NCBI GenBank assembly: GCA_025766275.1
Contig: JAFKAC010000007.1
Span: forward strand, 744,001 to 808,000
Reading direction: 5' to 3'
Length of the DNA: 64,000 nucleotides
Origin: Lactarius indigo
Taxonomy: Eukaryota; Basidiomycota; Agaricomycetes; Russulales; Russulaceae
The notes beneath the pieces were generated by a model. The model was not told where the DNA came from and searched no databases. It saw only the letters and a list, made by a program, of their open reading frames with translations. This document shows, in pieces, positions 10,704 to 21,975 of the stretch. Within the stretch, counting starts at the first letter, position 1; every line of letters begins with the position of its first letter. The translations under genes and the position numbers were made by a program.

Positions 10704-12758
10704 ATGTCTCTCTCTCGCGATTGTGTTAATTTTGGACCCCCATTTGATGACTCAGACGCCGATATCATCCTTCGTTCAGGCTTTACATCCGTCCCTATCC
10801 CGGGGTCAACAGAAAACCGTGTTGTGGCAACAGATTTTCTTGTACACAAGATATTGCTCATCAAAGCATCTTCTATTTTCAAGAGTTTACTCTCTTCGAA
10901 GTTCCGAAACCCTGGATCAACAGAATGCTCAAGCCAGTATCAAGCGCGATATCAAGGACAATCTTCCCGTATTATGCCTTCTCGAAGACCGCGACACCCT
11001 CCATCGTATCCTCACGGCCATTTACCCAATCGACATTGTCTACCCACAAACACTCGAAACGACGATCAAGACTTTCGCAGTCACGAGGAGATATGGCATG
11101 CCCTCTGTTCTAGCCCGGTTCCGAACATATTGCAGCCGTGCGGCTCCCGTTGCAACCTACGAGAGCGCTTTCCGTGCGTAATGTGTTTGCATCAAATGAA
11201 GGTCTAAAGGAGGAAGCCATCGAGGCAGCACAATTGACTCTGTCGCTACCGCAAACCTTCGAAACGTATGGATCGAGCCTCTCCAATGCCTCAGGGCCTG
11301 CACTACGAGCATTGTGGAAGTACCGAGGAATGGCCGTTCAATCGATAAAGCGTGGAGTCGACCTGTGTTTAGAGGAAGTCGGAGATCTTCAGGACTGGAT
11401 ACTCGACTTACCCGGTGACAAGGATTGCTGCATCGTGCCTCCGTCGGACCTACGTGAACAGTTTGCCTCCTTCACAAGAAAGATACCTCAGGACTTTTCA
11501 ATGATGAGCTTCTTCAAATTCATCCAAACCATGTCATCGCGAGTAATTAAATGCACAACGTGTAAACGCCAGCCGTGTTTGGACGGCTCGCGCTTGTTCG
11601 ATTACCTTGAATGGCACGTCCGAGGCCAGATCGAGCAGGCAAGCCCCCGTGTCCCTCTTTCATGCGGGCTGTGATAACCATAAATGATATACCTTTCAGA
11701 TGCACGGCGAATTGCCGTCACTTTTCGATGGTTTGGGGGAAGTAATTGATCCCCAGTCGTCTCAGCCATCCGGTGGTGAGCCTATAAACTTGGGCGCACC
11801 ATTTGATCGCAATGACTCGGACATAACTATAAGGTCCTGCGATCGTGTAAACTTCCAGGTTCACAAGGCCGTCCTTGGCATCGCGTCCGCCGCTTTCGAA
11901 GACATGTTTACGGCACCAGGATCATTGCCCCACGGACAGGAGCAAGTCAAACAAGTGATTGATTTGACAGAGAACTCGAAGACACTACTCCACCTACTCT
12001 CCGTGATATATCCAATGGAGCCCATCGTTCCGGATTCACTTGAGGACGCTCTCTCACTTCTTTCTGCATGTCAGAAATACCAGATGGATTATACTGCCAC
12101 TCGTGTCCGTGCCTTGATAAGAGCACGTACACCTCCGTTATTCACCGCTAAAAACTGTTTCCGCGCGTTTGGCATTGCAAGCCGTTATCATCTCGAGGAA
12201 GAGGCCCTGCTCTCCGCGCGATTGACTCTGGAGTGTCCCTTGACCTTTGACAGTTGTGGTGAAGACCTATTCTTTATGTCAGGGGGCGACCTCGTTCGGT
12301 TGTATGGGTATCGCAATGAATGTATCAAGGTCGCAAAGAATTGTGTAGCTGGGAGGGCAAGCTACGATCCACATGTATACCAATCCTCTCGTTGCCCGTC
12401 CAGATCGGCCAATATGAGCAGGTTCAATGCGATGGAACTCCACACCGTGACGGGGTGGTGGACTGGTCATTTCCTCCTTAGGATCGCAAACCGGCCATCA
12501 TCAAAGACGGTTACTGATCGACAGGCGTTCGAAAGTGCCATCGCATCGCATCGAGCCACATCCAATTGTTCTTTATGTCAGCAAGAGACCAGGATTGACA
12601 ATATTTGTGCGGCATTCGAGGCGAAACTAAGCGAAGTAATTGATCAGGTCGGCCTCGACCATGCCCTTGGTAGGACTCCCGAGCTGATGTGTATTGCAGG
12701 TCCGTCTCGATGGTCGAACTTAGCCTGTTGCGAGTGCCCTTTTCTCTGCTTCAATTGA
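10704..12758 (+). pseudogene. Double BTB/POZ-domain gene, copy 1 (first half frameshifted, second half open)
   Basis: The first half starts MSLSRDCVNFGPPFDDSDAD and has a BTB core (DFLVHKILLIKASSIFKSLL). Compared with copy 3 it carries a 1-nt insertion near 10900, after KSLLSS. A second extra base near 11178 turns FRAYV into FRA-stop. The frame is then open to RGQIEQ at about 11640. A GC-AG intron (GCAAGC to TTTCAG) as in copies 2 and 3 would join it to MHGELPSLFDGLGE. The second half (11700-12758) is fully open, with BTB core SDITIRSCDRVNFQVHKAVL and a C-terminal CxxC. Either a pseudogene whose second half could still be expressed alone, or an intact gene with two sequencing errors. Confidence 0.75.
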
Positions 12759-13103
12759 AACCCGTAGTGAGAAATGCCGAGAAATGTACGATGTGAGGCC
12801 TGTGAGGGACAGGTTGGGACAAGTGTTATAGTACCGGTGTCAGGGGTCGATGATTTCACTTTTTTTGACCCCAAAAAGGTTTCCTTGGGATCACTACCCT
12901 AACGAAAGCCTACATTGTGGTCTATATACATGCTTTTCCACTTAGACTTCCCTACTCCCGATCGGTCCTAACTTGAAACTTGGCATTGTGACCACTGAGT
13001 CACGAGGGTGTTGATTCCGGCCCGCAGAGAACCACTTAGAGCACTTAGAAGGCTCGGGCATGCCGCCGCACCATTCCTGTGCGAGATCGCTTACATCTGA
13101 ACC
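12759..13103. other. Spacer between BTB copy 1 and DUF7918 copy 1
   Basis: Noncoding. It resembles the spacer at 19.9-20.18 kb, including the block CCGGCCCGCAGAGAACCACTT just before the DUF7918 start. This probably carries the BTB 3' UTR and the DUF7918 promoter. Confidence 0.6.
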
Positions 13104-14294
13104 ATGCCACTGAGTTTACCATCAATGAATGCTGCTATTGTATGCGACGGCAAAGAATTGGAAACCTACGACGTGAAGCAAGAGGGTACGTCATCGCTGA
13201 CAGCATTCATCGCAAGTGAGGCTGGAAAGGTGAGAGCGTGTTTCTACCCCTCGGACTGAAGGTACCAATCACTTCACGATTCAGCAATTCAAAATCAAGT
13301 TCTCGAACAATTTAACAAACTTTGAGTTCGCCATCTTGCTGCACATCGATGGGCGACGGGTTCAAACTATGCATTATCGACCCGGGGAGAGCGGCGAATT
13401 CTTAGGGCCATATAATAGCGCGTGTTCGATACTTCCCTACAAGTTCCATGAACTACAGCTCGTCGGTACGTTTTCGTCAATATTTCCTTCGTTCTCAGCA
13501 CCTCTTTACTTGTACCGAAGATCCAGACTTGGAAGATGCGCCTGTCGCTCCCGAAATGGGACGATAGAACTCAAGGCCTATCGCTGTCAGAAACGATGCG
13601 TTGCAGGGCCATTATCGCTGTTCACCCACAAGGATCTCCACCAGGGACGCGTCTCGGAGCGCAGCAAGAAAGCGGGGTGGCATCATGTCGCGTATGTCCC
13701 TTTGGTCCAGTCGTATTCCCCTCGTCGCTACCAAGGTTATTGGTTGCCGATCCTTTCAGCACTGGAGACGAGATACCTGTCGAACCGCGCCCAAATAGCG
13801 TTATACTAGACTATCTTGACCCATGGACGGGTCCGCCATATGCGTCTATCAAGGTATTCTATCGCCCTAGGGGTAAGGCGCCGCACTCAAGCCTATCATT
13901 TTTTTTTCCCTTACTCATACTTTGTCAGAGCTATTGAGAGCACAAGGCATCATCCCTGCGGACGACCTGGGCAGGCAGGAATATCCAGTCAACAATGAGA
14001 CGCGTGCTAGAGAGGGTGGATCTCCTGGTCCATCCAGAAGCCATCCAAATATGAAAAGAGAGGAACTCTCGAGGGACGCAGCGCGCAGAGCGAATGCGAG
14101 CTCTCCAGGTCAGTTAGGAGGTAGCACGATTCCCCCAAGTCACGCCTGAATTGGGTTTGCATGCAGGCCGAGCTGGACTGCCTTGAAGGCCGCTGAGCAA
14201 TCAGGACGCATCCGTCAAGCGGGAACTGAGATCCCCTTCACCGATCGTTGTAAGGAATGCCGGGGAGGTGGTTGACCTCACTCTTGACGATTAA
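13104..14294 (+). pseudogene. DUF7918 gene, copy 1 (frameshifted)
   Basis: Same six-exon layout as copy 3. Exon 1 MPLSLPSMNAAIVCDGKELE and exon 2 QFKIKFSNNLTNFEFA are open. Exon 3 has GGG where copies 3 and 5 have GGGG in EMGTIELK, which shifts the frame near 13560. One extra base near 14085 (GCAGCGCGC) and one near 14176 (GGACTGCC) shift it again. The tail still encodes VKRELRSP and VVDLTLDD in its own frame. Three indels in about 700 coding bases favour decay, though homopolymer error could explain the first one. Confidence 0.75.
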
Positions 14295-14299
14295 TTACC

Positions 14300-14575
14300 A
14301 CGATACTTGCCCCGCACGAGATTGTCGTCGTAGCGTATTCACAGATGTTGTCCTTGTGCACCCCCTCATGCGCCTTGAACTCACCTCATCGCCCGTCTTG
14401 CTCGAGCAGTCCCACTGTTCATAGGCAGCGCTGATAGTCTGAAATGTTCTGGGCGGGGTCAGGGCTCGTCCACCTCATCGAGTGGTGGGTAGAGGACGAA
14501 TGTCGGCTAGGGACGCGCTCGTTCACTGGCCGAGGAATTGACGAGATCGGGTTGACTTGGAGCTGGGGCTACATC
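14300..14575 (+). pseudogene. GEP4 3' fragment, array unit 2
   Basis: Matches GEP4 from CCCCGCACGAGAT (about 10150) to the region of the stop codon. The block for the HAD motif VVGDR is broken because the AGGTGACC bases are missing. The middle Ser/Gly-rich part is shortened, and the last block RLVHLVERWV remains recognisable as GLVHLIEWWV in a different frame. No coding potential. Confidence 0.8.
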
Positions 14576-14741
14576 TTGACCATTGTGTCTTGTTACTATA
14601 AGTGGAGCACTCAAGCCTACCTTATCATCCACGTGTAAAGAAGCGGAATTGAGGGCCCTATCATTCCCGTTCGATGATGCGGCCTCATGTTTGTAACCCG
14701 GTTCTCTACTAACGACATCACCCAGCGTTTCAGTTCACGAT

Positions 14742-16755
14742 ATGTCTCTCTCTCGTGATCATGTCTACTTTGGACCCCCATTTGACGACTCGGATGCCGA
14801 TATCGTCCTTCGTTCAGGGTTTACGTCCGTCCTAACACCAGGATCAACAGACAACCGTGTTATTCCCACAGATTTTCTTGTACACAAGTTATTTCTCATC
14901 AAAGCATCTTCTGTTTTCAAGAGTCTGCTCTCTTCAAGTACCGAAAACTTGGACCAACAAGACGCTGAGGCCTTGAGACACGGTATCAGGCACGACATCC
15001 AACTCGAAGGCAATCTTCCTGTCTTATACCTTCCTGAGGACCGCGACACTGTCCATCGTCTCCTCACGGCCATTTACCCCGTCGACATTGTCTACCCAGA
15101 GACGTTTGAAACGATGACAAAAACCTTTGCGGCCGCAAGGAAATATGGCATGCCTTCTGTTCTAACCCTGTTCCGAACATATTGCAACCGTGTGGCTCCC
15201 GTGGTGACCACCGAGAATGCTTTTCGTGCATACGTGTTTGCATCCAATGAAGGTCTGAAGGAGGAGGCCCTTGAAACAGCATTGGTTACACTGTCACTAC
15301 CGCAAACCTTCGAGACCTACGGGTCAAGCCTCTGCAATGCCTCAGGGCCTGCACTACGAGCGTTGTGGAAGCACCGAGTAATGGTCGTACAGGCGATAAG
15401 GCACGGTGTCGACATGTGTCTAGGGGAAGTTGGAGATCTTCGGGACTGGAAACTCGACTTGCCCGGTGATCGTAATTGCTGCATCCTGCCCACGCTGCGT
15501 ATACGTGAACAATTCGTCCTCTTTACAAGGAAGATACCACACAACTTTTCAACGATGAACTCCTCCAATTTCATCAGCACCATGTCAGGATTTAAATGCG
15601 CATCGTGTAGGCGCGAGCAGCGTCTAGACAATTTGCGCTTGTTTAATTGCCTCGAAAGACACGTTCGGGGCCAAATCGAGCAGGCAAGTCGTATACTTTT
15701 GTCAGGTGGACTGTGATTGCCAATCAATGATGTACTCTCCAGATACACGACGAATTGCTGTTACTTTTCGATGGTTTGGGAGAAGTCATTGATCCTCAGC
15801 CGTCCAGCGGTCATGCCTACAAACTTTGGTGCACCATTTGATCGCAGCGACTCAGACGTAACTATGAGGTCCTGCGATCGTGTAGATTTCCAGGTCCACA
15901 AGGCCGTCCTTAGCATCGCGTCCGCCGCTTTCGAAGACATGTTTACGGCACCAGGTCCGTTGCCCCACGGACAAGCGCAAGTCAAACAAGTGATTGATCT
16001 GACCGAGGACTCGAAGACACTCCATCACCTACTCTCCATGATATATCCCGATGGATCCCATCATCCTGGATATACTTGAAGACGCCCTCTCTCTTCTTTC
16101 TGCGTTTCAGAAATACCAAATGGATTCCACTGCCACTCGTGTTCGTGCCTTGCTGAGGGCACGTACACCTCCGCTATTCACAGCTGAAAGCTCTTTCCGC
16201 GCATATGGCATTTCAAGGCGTTATCACCTCGAGGAAGAGAGCCTGCTCTCTGCGCGATTGACTCTAGAGCGCCTCATGACCTTCGAAGTTTGCGGGGAAG
16301 ACCTGCAATTTATATCAGGGGTTGACCTCTTTCGCTTGTATGAGTATCGCAATGAATGCACCAGGGTCGCGAAGGATTGCATAAATGAGATAACAAATGA
16401 CGTGCCACCGCCCATATCCTCTATTAGGTGTCCCGGATCGATATCTATTGGAAGGTACGATACGGAGGAACTCCAGTCCGTCCCCAGGTGGTGGCACGGA
16501 CATTTTCTCCGCAGGATCGCATTTCAGCCGTCACCAAAGGTGGTTACTGATCGACCGGCATTCGAACGTGCCGTCGCATCGCATCGCACCCAGTCCGGTT
16601 GTCTTCAATGTTTGCAACCCGATGAGACCAGGATCGATAACACGATTTGTGCGGCATTCGAGGCAAAACTCAGTAAAGTAATTGACCAGGTCAGCCTCGA
16701 CCATGCCCTTGGTAGGACACTCGGACTAATGCGCATTGCAGGTCCATCTCAATAG
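14742..16755 (+). pseudogene. Double BTB/POZ-domain gene, copy 2 (second half frameshifted)
   Basis: The first half (14742 to about 15684) is open: MSLSRDHVYFGPPFDDSDAD, BTB core FLVHKLFLIKASSVFKSLLS, CASCRREQRLDN CxxC block, then HVRGQIEQ. The GC-AG intron (GCAAGT to CTCCAG) is present. After the junction the frame differs from copy 3: a shift near 15810 leaves MPTNFGAPFDRSDSDVTMRS as the possible start of a separate second half. A further extra C near 16048 (TATCCCGATGG) breaks that half, which reopens at MDPIILDILEDALSLL. As sequenced, a single-BTB protein of about 315 residues could be made from the first half. Confidence 0.75.
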
Positions 16756-17027
16756 AACTTAGTCAGTTACGAGTGCTCTTGTCTCTGTTTCAATCGAAAC
16801 CTGTACTAGTAAGATTTGGCGTGAAATACACAATGTGAGTGACAAGCTTTAGTGTTAACGTCGAACTCGGAAGTCGATAATTAGACTTTTTGACCCAAAA
16901 ACGTTACCCAAGCAAAAGCCGTGTGGTTTTCATATATGCTGTTCTGCACGAACACTGAGATCTGAGATCTCCCTCTCCCGCGTCAGTGACACTGGCAGTC
17001 CTAAATTGGCACCTGCGGTGACCATGA

Positions 17028-17432
17028 GTCACGAGACCAAAATCGACTTCCTGCACATCGATGGACCGTTGCATTTATGGGCTGGTGAGAGCAGCGAATT
17101 CTTAGGGCCACATGGCAGCGCACTTTATCCTTCCATTTATTTCCCGGGATTTACAGCTCGTCGGTATGTCGACATCGGTCTTTCGTCCGTTCGGGCATTT
17201 CCCTCTTGACGTGACTTGAAAGACCTAGACTTGGATGCCGCACCTGTCGCTCCCGAAATGGGGTGACGATAGAACTGAAAGCCTATCGCTGTCAGACACG
17301 AAACATCTCGAGGCCATATTCGGAGCTTACGCACGAGGATCCCTACCAGGGATGCGTCTTTGAGCGCCGCAAGAAAGCGGGTGGCGTCATGTCGCGTGTG
17401 TCCCTTCAGTCTAGTCGTATTCCCTGGTATGC
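17028..17432 (+). pseudogene. DUF7918 fragment, copy 2
   Basis: Only the middle of the gene remains. FLHIDGPLHLWAGESSEFLG corresponds to exon 2, and a diverged exon 3 carries DLDLDAAPVAPEMG, an in-frame stop, then ELKAYRCQTR and the GCCGCAAGAAAGCGG block. Exon 1 and exons 4-6 are missing, and the following bases run straight into the GEP4 fragment of unit 3. This marks the breakpoint between units 2 and 3. Confidence 0.75.
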
Positions 17433-17660
17433 TAATACGCTAGGCAGAGTCGATGCTTGTTTACCTCGTCCAGCCACGGGTAGAAGGCGTGCGTCAGCGC
17501 AGGGATGTGCTCGAGGACCGATTCGCTGGACTCCACTGGAGCGTGATAAGGATGAGGAGATGGAGACAACCGTTGGTTTATCCGGGTGAGGAATGCATTG
17601 GCGAAATTGGGGTGACCGGAACTGATGCGCTGTATCGTGGCAGTTTCTTCGCTGAGCCGA
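17433..17660 (+). pseudogene. GEP4 3' fragment, array unit 3
   Basis: Similar to the last coding part of GEP4 (10375-10560): GGCAGAGTCGATGCTTGTTTACC, then GCGTGCGTCAGCGCAGGGATG, then GATGAGGAGATGGAG and GAGGAATGCATTGGCGAAAT. It is shorter than the unit 2 fragment and lacks the HAD motifs. Reading frames are broken. Confidence 0.8.
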
Positions 17661-17813
17661 GAGCTTCGGTTGCCAAACGATACATCGACCACGTGTAAAG
17701 AAGCTGGATTGGTGACTTTATTCTGGTCGATGCTGCGGCATCCTGCTGCGGCCTGCTGTCTATAATAACCCAGTTCCCGACCAATAACCCCCCCTTGCGT
17801 CTCAGCCCACAAC

Positions 17814-19900
17814 ATGTCTCTCTCTCGCGACTATACCAATTTTGGACCCCCATTTAGCGACTCAGACGCCGACATCGTCCTTCGTTCGAGCTTTACGTCC
17901 GTCCTAGCGCTAGGATCAGCGGAAGACCGTATTGTGGCAACAGACTTTCTGGTACACAAGTTACTTCTCATCAAAGCATCGTCTGTTTTCAAGAGTCTGC
18001 TCTCTTCATGTTCCGAAACCTTGGACCAACAGAACGCTGAAGCCTTGAAACACGGTATCAGGCGCGACATCCGAGGCAATCTTCCCGTTTTATGCCTCCC
18101 CGAGGACCGTGACACTGTCCATTATATCCTCACGGCCATCTACCCCGTCGACATTGTCTACCCACAATCATTCGAAACGATGGTCAAAACATCCGTAGCC
18201 GCAAGAAAATATGGCATGCCCTCCGTTCTAGCCTTGTTCCGAACATATTGCAACCGTGTGGCTCCCGTCGTGACCGCAGAGAACGCCTTCTGCGCATACG
18301 TGCTTGCGTCAAATGAAGGTCTGAAGGAGGAAGCCCTTGAAGCAGCACAATTGACTCTGTCGTTACCGCAAACCTTCGAAACATACGGGTCAAGCCTCTG
18401 CAATGCCTCAGGGCCTGCACTACTAGCATTGTGGAAGTACCGAAGAATGGCCGTGCAAGCGATAAAGCATGGAGTCGACCTGTGTTTAGAGGAAGTTGGA
18501 GATTTTCGGGACTGGAGAGTCAACTTACTCGGTGACAGGGATTGCTGCCTCAGGCCTACGCTGCTCCTACGTCAACAGTTTGCCACCTTCACAAAAAGGA
18601 TATCTCAGAACTTTTCAGTGATGAACATCTCCAGTTTCATCGACACCATGTCACCGCAAGGAGGATTTACATGCTTAGTCTGTAAGCGCCAGCAGCGTCT
18701 GGACAAATTGCGCTTGTTCGATTGTCTCGAACGACATGTCCGAGGCCAGATCGAACAGGCAAGTCCCGTGTACCTCTTCATGCAGGTTGTGATCACCATA
18801 AATGATGTACCTTCCAGATGCACGGCGAATTGCTGTCACTTTTCGATGGTCTGGGGGAGACCATTGACCTTCTACCGGCCGGTGGTCGACCAAGAAACTT
18901 TGGCGCACCATTTGATCGCGGCGACTCTGACATAACTATAAGGTCCTGCGATCGTGTAGATTTCCAGATCCACAAGGCCGTCCTTTGCATCGCGTCCGCC
19001 GCTTTCGAAGACATGTTTACGGCACCAGGTCCATCGCCCCACAGACAGGGGCAGGTAAAACAAGTGATTAATTTGACCGAGGACTCGAAGACACTCCATC
19101 ACCTATTCTTCGCGATATACCCGATGGACTCCATCATCCCGGATACACTTGAGGACGCCCTCTCTCTTCTTTCTGCGTGTCAGAAATACCAGATGGATTC
19201 CACTGCCACTCGTGTGCGTGCCTTGCTGAGGGCACGTACACCACCGTTATTCACCTCTGAAAACTGCTTCCGCACATATGGCATCGCAAGGCGTTATCAC
19301 CTCGAGGAAGAGGCCCTACTCTCTGCGCGATTGACTCTGGAACGCCGCATGACATTCGAAGATTGTGGTGAAGACCTACGGTTTATATCAGGGGCTGACC
19401 TCTTTCGGTTGTGCGGGTACCGCAATGAATGTACCAAGGTCGCAAAGGATTGCATAAATGATATGACTGACTACAAGCCACCTCCCATACCTTTTCTTAG
19501 GTGCTCTGGATCGGCCCATAGTGATTACGATACGGAGGAACTCCTGTCCGTGTTGAGGTGGTGGCATGGTCATTTTCTCCGTAGGATCACATTCCAGCCA
19601 TCACCTAAGGTGGTTACTGATCGTCCGGCATTTGAACGTGCCATCGCGAGTCATCGAGCCATGTCCCGTTGTTCGCTGTGTCTCAATGAGACCAGGATCG
19701 GCAACACGATTTGTGCGGTGTTCGGGGCGAAACTCAGCAAAGTAATTGATCAGGTCAGCCTTGGCCATGCCCTTGGCAGGACTCCCAAGCTGATTTGTAT
19801 TGCAGGTTCGTCTCGGTGTTTGAACTTAGTCTGTTACACGTTGCGGCCTTCTCTCTGCTTCGATGCATTCGGTGCCGTTGAGCGTGGTTGTGGGATGTAG
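17814..19900 (+). CDS. Double BTB/POZ-domain protein, copy 3 (open throughout)
   Basis: Two homologous halves. The first (17814-18758, 315 residues) begins MSLSRDYTNFGPPFSDSDAD and holds a BTB fold (DADIVLRSSFTSV, FLVHKLLLIKASSVFKSLL). An all-helical region and a CLVCKRQQRLD CxxC block precede HVRGQIEQ. A 59-nt intron with a consensus GC donor (CAG then GCAAGT) and CTTCCAG acceptor joins it in phase 0 to MHGELLSLFDGLGETI. The second BTB fold follows (SDITIRSCDRVDFQIHKAVL), then a helical region and the CSLCLNETRI CxxC block. Total about 675 residues. Without splicing the first frame ends at 18935, so two separate proteins are possible. BTB proteins commonly dimerise and recruit CUL3; no further domain is visible. 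The last few residues may change if a GT site after CIAG is used. Confidence 0.8.
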
Positions 19901-20180
19901 CCTAAAATGCGCAGCGTGAGCGATGCTAACGCCTAACTCAGAGGTCGCTTTTGGTGTACCTTGTATCACTCGCGAAAGTGGATATGTCATGTAGTCATAT
20001 AGTATGCTGTTCCATTTGCAGATTTGAGACCCGATGGGCGTCCGTGGCAATCCTAAATTGGCATTGTGACCACGAGTCACGAGGCCAACAATGCTGATCC
20101 CGGCCCGCAGAGAACCACTTAGAGCACTTATAAGCCTTGGGCACGCACCATTAACGTGCGAGACCACCTACATCTGAACC
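19901..20180. other. Spacer and probable promoter of DUF7918 copy 3
   Basis: Noncoding. It shares the CCGGCCCGCAGAGAACCACTT block and the ACATCTGAACC leader with the region upstream of copy 1. A TATA-like TTATAAG lies about 50 nt before the start codon (near 20129). Confidence 0.5.
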
Positions 20181-21371
20181 ATGCCACTGAGTTTACCATC
20201 AATGAATGCTGCTATTGTATGCGATGGCAAGGAGTTGGAAACGTATGACGTGAAGCAAGAGGGTACGTCATCGTTGACAGCATTCATCGCAAGTGAGGCT
20301 GGAAAGGTGAGAGCGTTTTTACCCCTCGGACCGACCCGCCACGGAACCAATCGCTTCGCGGTCCAGCAATTCAAAATCAAGTTCTCGAACAATTTGACGA
20401 ACTTTGAGTTCGCCAATTTCCTGCACATCGATGGGCGACTGGTTCAAACAATGCATTTACGAGCCGGGGAGAGTGGCCAATTCCTAGGGCCGTATAACAG
20501 CGCACGCTCGATCCTTCCGTATAAGTTCCAGGAACTAAAACTCGTCGGTACGTCTCATCGATCGTTCCTTCACTCGAGCATCTCCATCTTGACCTGTCGA
20601 AAGACCCAGACTTGGAAGATGCGCCCGTTGCTCCCGAAATGGGGACGATAGAACTCAAAGCCTATCGCTGTCAGACACGATGCATCACAGGACCATCATC
20701 GCGGATGGCACACGAGGACCTCTACCAAGGGCGTGTCTCGGAGCTCAGCAAGAAAGCGGGGTGGCATCATGTCGCGTAAGTCCCTTCAGTCTCGTCGTAC
20801 TTCCTAGTCTTCACCTGCTCACTACTACGGTCGCTGCTTATCGATTCCAGCACTGGAGACGAGATACCCGTCAGATCGCGCTCCCATGACATTATAGTAG
20901 ACTATCTTGACTCACGGGCGGGTCCACCATATGTGTCTATCAAGGTGTTTTATCGCCCCAGAGGTAAGCCTGTCGTTATTTCCTGAAGACCTTGTCCACA
21001 CCTTTTCCAGAACTACTGAAGGCGCTAGGCATAATCCCTGGGAATGACGTGGACAGGCATGAATCTCCAATCAGCAACAGAAAACGTGCCAGAGAGGGTG
21101 GATCTCCTGGTCCGTCTAGAAGCCGTCAGAAGATCAAGAGAGAAGACCTCTCAGGGGACGCGCGTGCGCAACGAATGCGAGCTCTTCAGGTCAGTCAGGG
21201 CGTTGTATCGTTCTCAGAGTCGCGCCTGATAGGGCATTCATCCAGGCCGAGCTGGATGCCTTGAAGGCTGCTGAGCAATCGGGCACATCAGTCAAGCGCG
21301 AACTGAGATCGCCTTCACCGATCGTTGTGAAACATGCTGGAGAGGTGGTTGACCTCACTCTTGACGACTGA
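20181..21371 (+). CDS. DUF7918-domain protein, copy 3 (open throughout)
   Basis: Function unknown; the family is abundant in Agaricomycetes. Six exons: 20181-20306, 20367-20547, 20604-20775, 20851-20963, 21011-21189 and 21246-21371, all with GT/AG sites and continuous frame. The first four exons form the domain: MPLSLPSMNAAIVCDGKELE, FIASEAGK, FLHIDGRLVQT, GTIELKAYRC, GWHHVA and VSIKVFYRPR. The tail is basic and disordered, with RKRAREGG, a first acceptor-type site IKRED, then VKRELRSPSP and the acidic end VVDLTLDD. The IKRE and VKRE tetrapeptides fit the SUMO consensus, VKRELRSP fits the phospho-dependent form, and VVDLT resembles a SUMO-interacting motif. A nuclear role is likely but is inference. 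Confidence 0.8.
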
Positions 21372-21975
21372 TTAGTATGATACGTTGTTCCAGGGTCTGT
21401 ATTTGTACGCAGATTTTTTAGGGCTATTGGGGATGCACCTTTGTTTTGAATACTACATAACTAAAAATACACTATTACAGCTTTCGCTTTGCTAGAACGA
21501 GGCATCTTGCTTTGCTCTGAGTATATCGTTTTGATGTGCCGCAACAAAACTGATTTCGTTTTGAAGGGGGAGGCAGTAGTGATGAGAGGTTGGAAGAGCC
21601 ATTGTTCTTGTCCCCGCAGCATATTGGCGGTAATATTTGTGGGGCGGCGATTTCGGTCACTTCCACCAAGGCCCCAGCCAGTATGTCAACGGCACTTACG
21701 AATGGGGAGGCTATTCCAGTCAGCCCTAACCCATTGAAATGCGCCTTCGTTGCCAGTGGCCAACAGCCCAGTGAACTGATCGCGAACTGTCACGCTTAGT
21801 CATAGAGTGACAGATACTTCGCTTCGTCGCGACTGAAGCGCGTTCGGTGGTTGGTGGGAACGACTAACTTCCTTTCGCAGCGCCACTTTATCTTGGCGAA
21901 AGAGGTCGCACCTCACAACCTCCGCTCTTTCTTTTGCCCCTGGAAGGGCTCCGTGAGTCCGCCTACATCTGAACC
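21372..21975. other. Spacer between DUF7918 copies 3 and 4
   Basis: Noncoding. The first part resembles the 3' flanks of copies 4 and 5 (CGCAGATTTTTTAGGGCTATTGG). The second part holds a palindrome (21787-21813) and the copy 4 leader. The short frames at 21489-21799 look spurious. Confidence 0.5.
21787..21813. promoter_or_regulatory. Palindrome upstream of DUF7918 copy 4
   Basis: Perfect 7-bp inverted repeat CTGTCAC ... GTGACAG with a 13-nt spacer, about 165 nt before the start codon. The identical element, spacer included, lies upstream of copy 5 and not upstream of copies 1 and 3. It may be a transcription-factor site or only inherited spacer sequence. Confidence 0.4.
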
